Shown here piece by piece: positions 6,541 through 7,129 of a stretch of 7,129 bases of DNA (position 1 is the stretch's first letter; each line of letters starts with the position of its first letter). A model generated the notes under the pieces. It searched no databases, had not been told where the DNA came from, and was given only the letters and a program-made list of their open reading frames with translations. The stretch covers positions 1 through 7,129 of the forward strand of contig JALWNS010000497.1 in NCBI GenBank assembly GCA_027083655.1, in the 5' to 3' direction. Origin of the DNA: Bacteroidales bacterium. Its GTDB lineage: Bacteria; Bacteroidota; Bacteroidia; Bacteroidales; S143-33. The position numbers and the translations under genes were made by a program.

Positions 6541-7129
6541 TCATTCTACCTTGTAGCCAAGACGGGAGAGTAGCTGCCCGTTCTGCTCCAGGAAAGCCCG
6601 GAGACTCTGCTCCGAGAAATAATTTTTATAATCTCCAACAGTGCCTTTGCGTGCAGATACACTTGTTGTTTTGACACCACGCAGTAGATTGAGAAGCTTA
6701 CGTATCCGTCTGTTACGTGTCTTGTAGCTCTGGAGGCGTATGTCTTTTATGTTTTTGGCCATCTGTATTCCCAGGTGGTTGGCTATTGTATGGAGCGAGT
6801 TTTCGTATTCAAGGTTGAGATCCTCATACCTTACCCATAGTATCCTATCTGCGAAGCGGCTATTCTGCCAGCTCTCTATGTGATGACGCCAGAATTGCAT
6901 CCTGTTGAGTCCCTCAGTACCTGGATCAAAATTATTGCCTGTCCAGAGAAACTCATCAAAGCTCATTTGTCTTATCTTCTCATCAAATTTTTTCATGTAT
7001 TCATAGAGCGAGACCATCACGTCAAGCCCATTACGATAAACATATATTAGATGTGAGCTGCGGAAAAGCTCTTCCAGGTTCTGAAGAAGGTTTGTATCCT
7101 GTGTGTACAACTTGAAATCAGGCAGGAAG
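6541..7129 (-). CDS. Sulfotransferase, 5' end outside the window
   Basis: The frame runs off the right edge, so this is the C-terminal 195 residues of a larger protein, probably 260-320 in full. It resembles PAPS-dependent sulfotransferases, which transfer sulfate from 3'-phosphoadenylyl sulfate to a hydroxyl or amine. The 3'-phosphate-binding segment is visible as LIYVYRNGLDVMVSLYEY, with R32 and S40 of the visible part spaced as in the family. WRHHIESW, VRYEDL and the C-terminal RKGTVGDYKNYF (160-171) match the expected order; the RKGxxGD motif contacts PAPS. The N-terminal 5'-phosphosulfate loop lies outside the window. Codons continue in frame upstream of the TTG at 7108-7110, which therefore is not the start. 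The gene ends TGA at 6541. The acceptor may be a glycan, lipid or small molecule; context does not say. Confidence 0.87.
   Translation of the reverse strand, partial: FLPDFKLYTQDTNLLQNLEELFRSSHLIYVYRNGLDVMVSLYEYMKKFDEKIRQMSFDEFLWTGNNFDPGTEGLNRMQFWRHHIESWQNSRFADRILWVRYEDLNLEYENSLHTIANHLGIQMAKNIKDIRLQSYKTRNRRIRKLLNLLRGVKTTSVSARKGTVGDYKNYFSEQSLRAFLEQNGQLLSRLGYKVE

Noticed and set aside
7108..7110. TTG as the start codon of the sulfotransferase
   Set aside because: The frame stays open to the window edge and the family needs an N-terminal PAPS-binding loop upstream, so the true start is outside the window.

Overview
The window looks like chromosomal DNA of a Bacteroidota member, most likely Bacteroidales or a relative. 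This is inferred from several things: AT-rich DNA, starts that mostly lack a Shine-Dalgarno sequence and sit behind A/T-rich leaders, a secreted C1-type peptidase with a signal peptide ending Gly-Tyr-Ala-Gln-Gln, and a MATE transporter of the type common in that phylum. No rRNA, tRNA, CRISPR array, transposase, integrase or phage gene was seen. No species can be named from this sequence.

Layout. Positions 1-696 hold no recognisable gene: first an AT-rich stretch with short inverted repeats, then a cluster of about five related palindromic units (about 343-580), then a strong minus-strand terminator (645-671). A secreted papain/bleomycin-hydrolase-like peptidase lies on the minus strand (697-1944). 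A 76-bp divergent gap separates it from a plus-strand group: a MATE-family exporter (2021-3406), a small two-helix membrane protein with an HxxxCxxC motif that overlaps the MATE end (3384-3899), and an unrecognised six-helix membrane protein (3961-4647). A perfect 13-bp hairpin at 4668-4699 lies between this group and the convergent minus-strand gene for a CpgS-like (cyclic 2,3-diphosphoglycerate synthetase family, COG2403) P-loop protein (4726-6063). A 477-bp gap (6064-6540) carries an inverted copy of the left-end repeat. The window ends inside a minus-strand sulfotransferase gene whose 5' end is outside.

The genes do not form an obvious pathway. The MATE exporter and the two small membrane proteins could be co-transcribed, since they lie close together on one strand with no terminator seen between them. 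The peptidase, the CpgS-like protein and the sulfotransferase look like independent units. The least explained items are the dispersed hairpin repeat at both ends, the altered third catalytic residue of the peptidase, the role of a CpgS-like enzyme in a bacterium, and the zinc-finger-like membrane protein with no sigma factor beside it. I see no clear evidence of a complete new defence or mobile system here.
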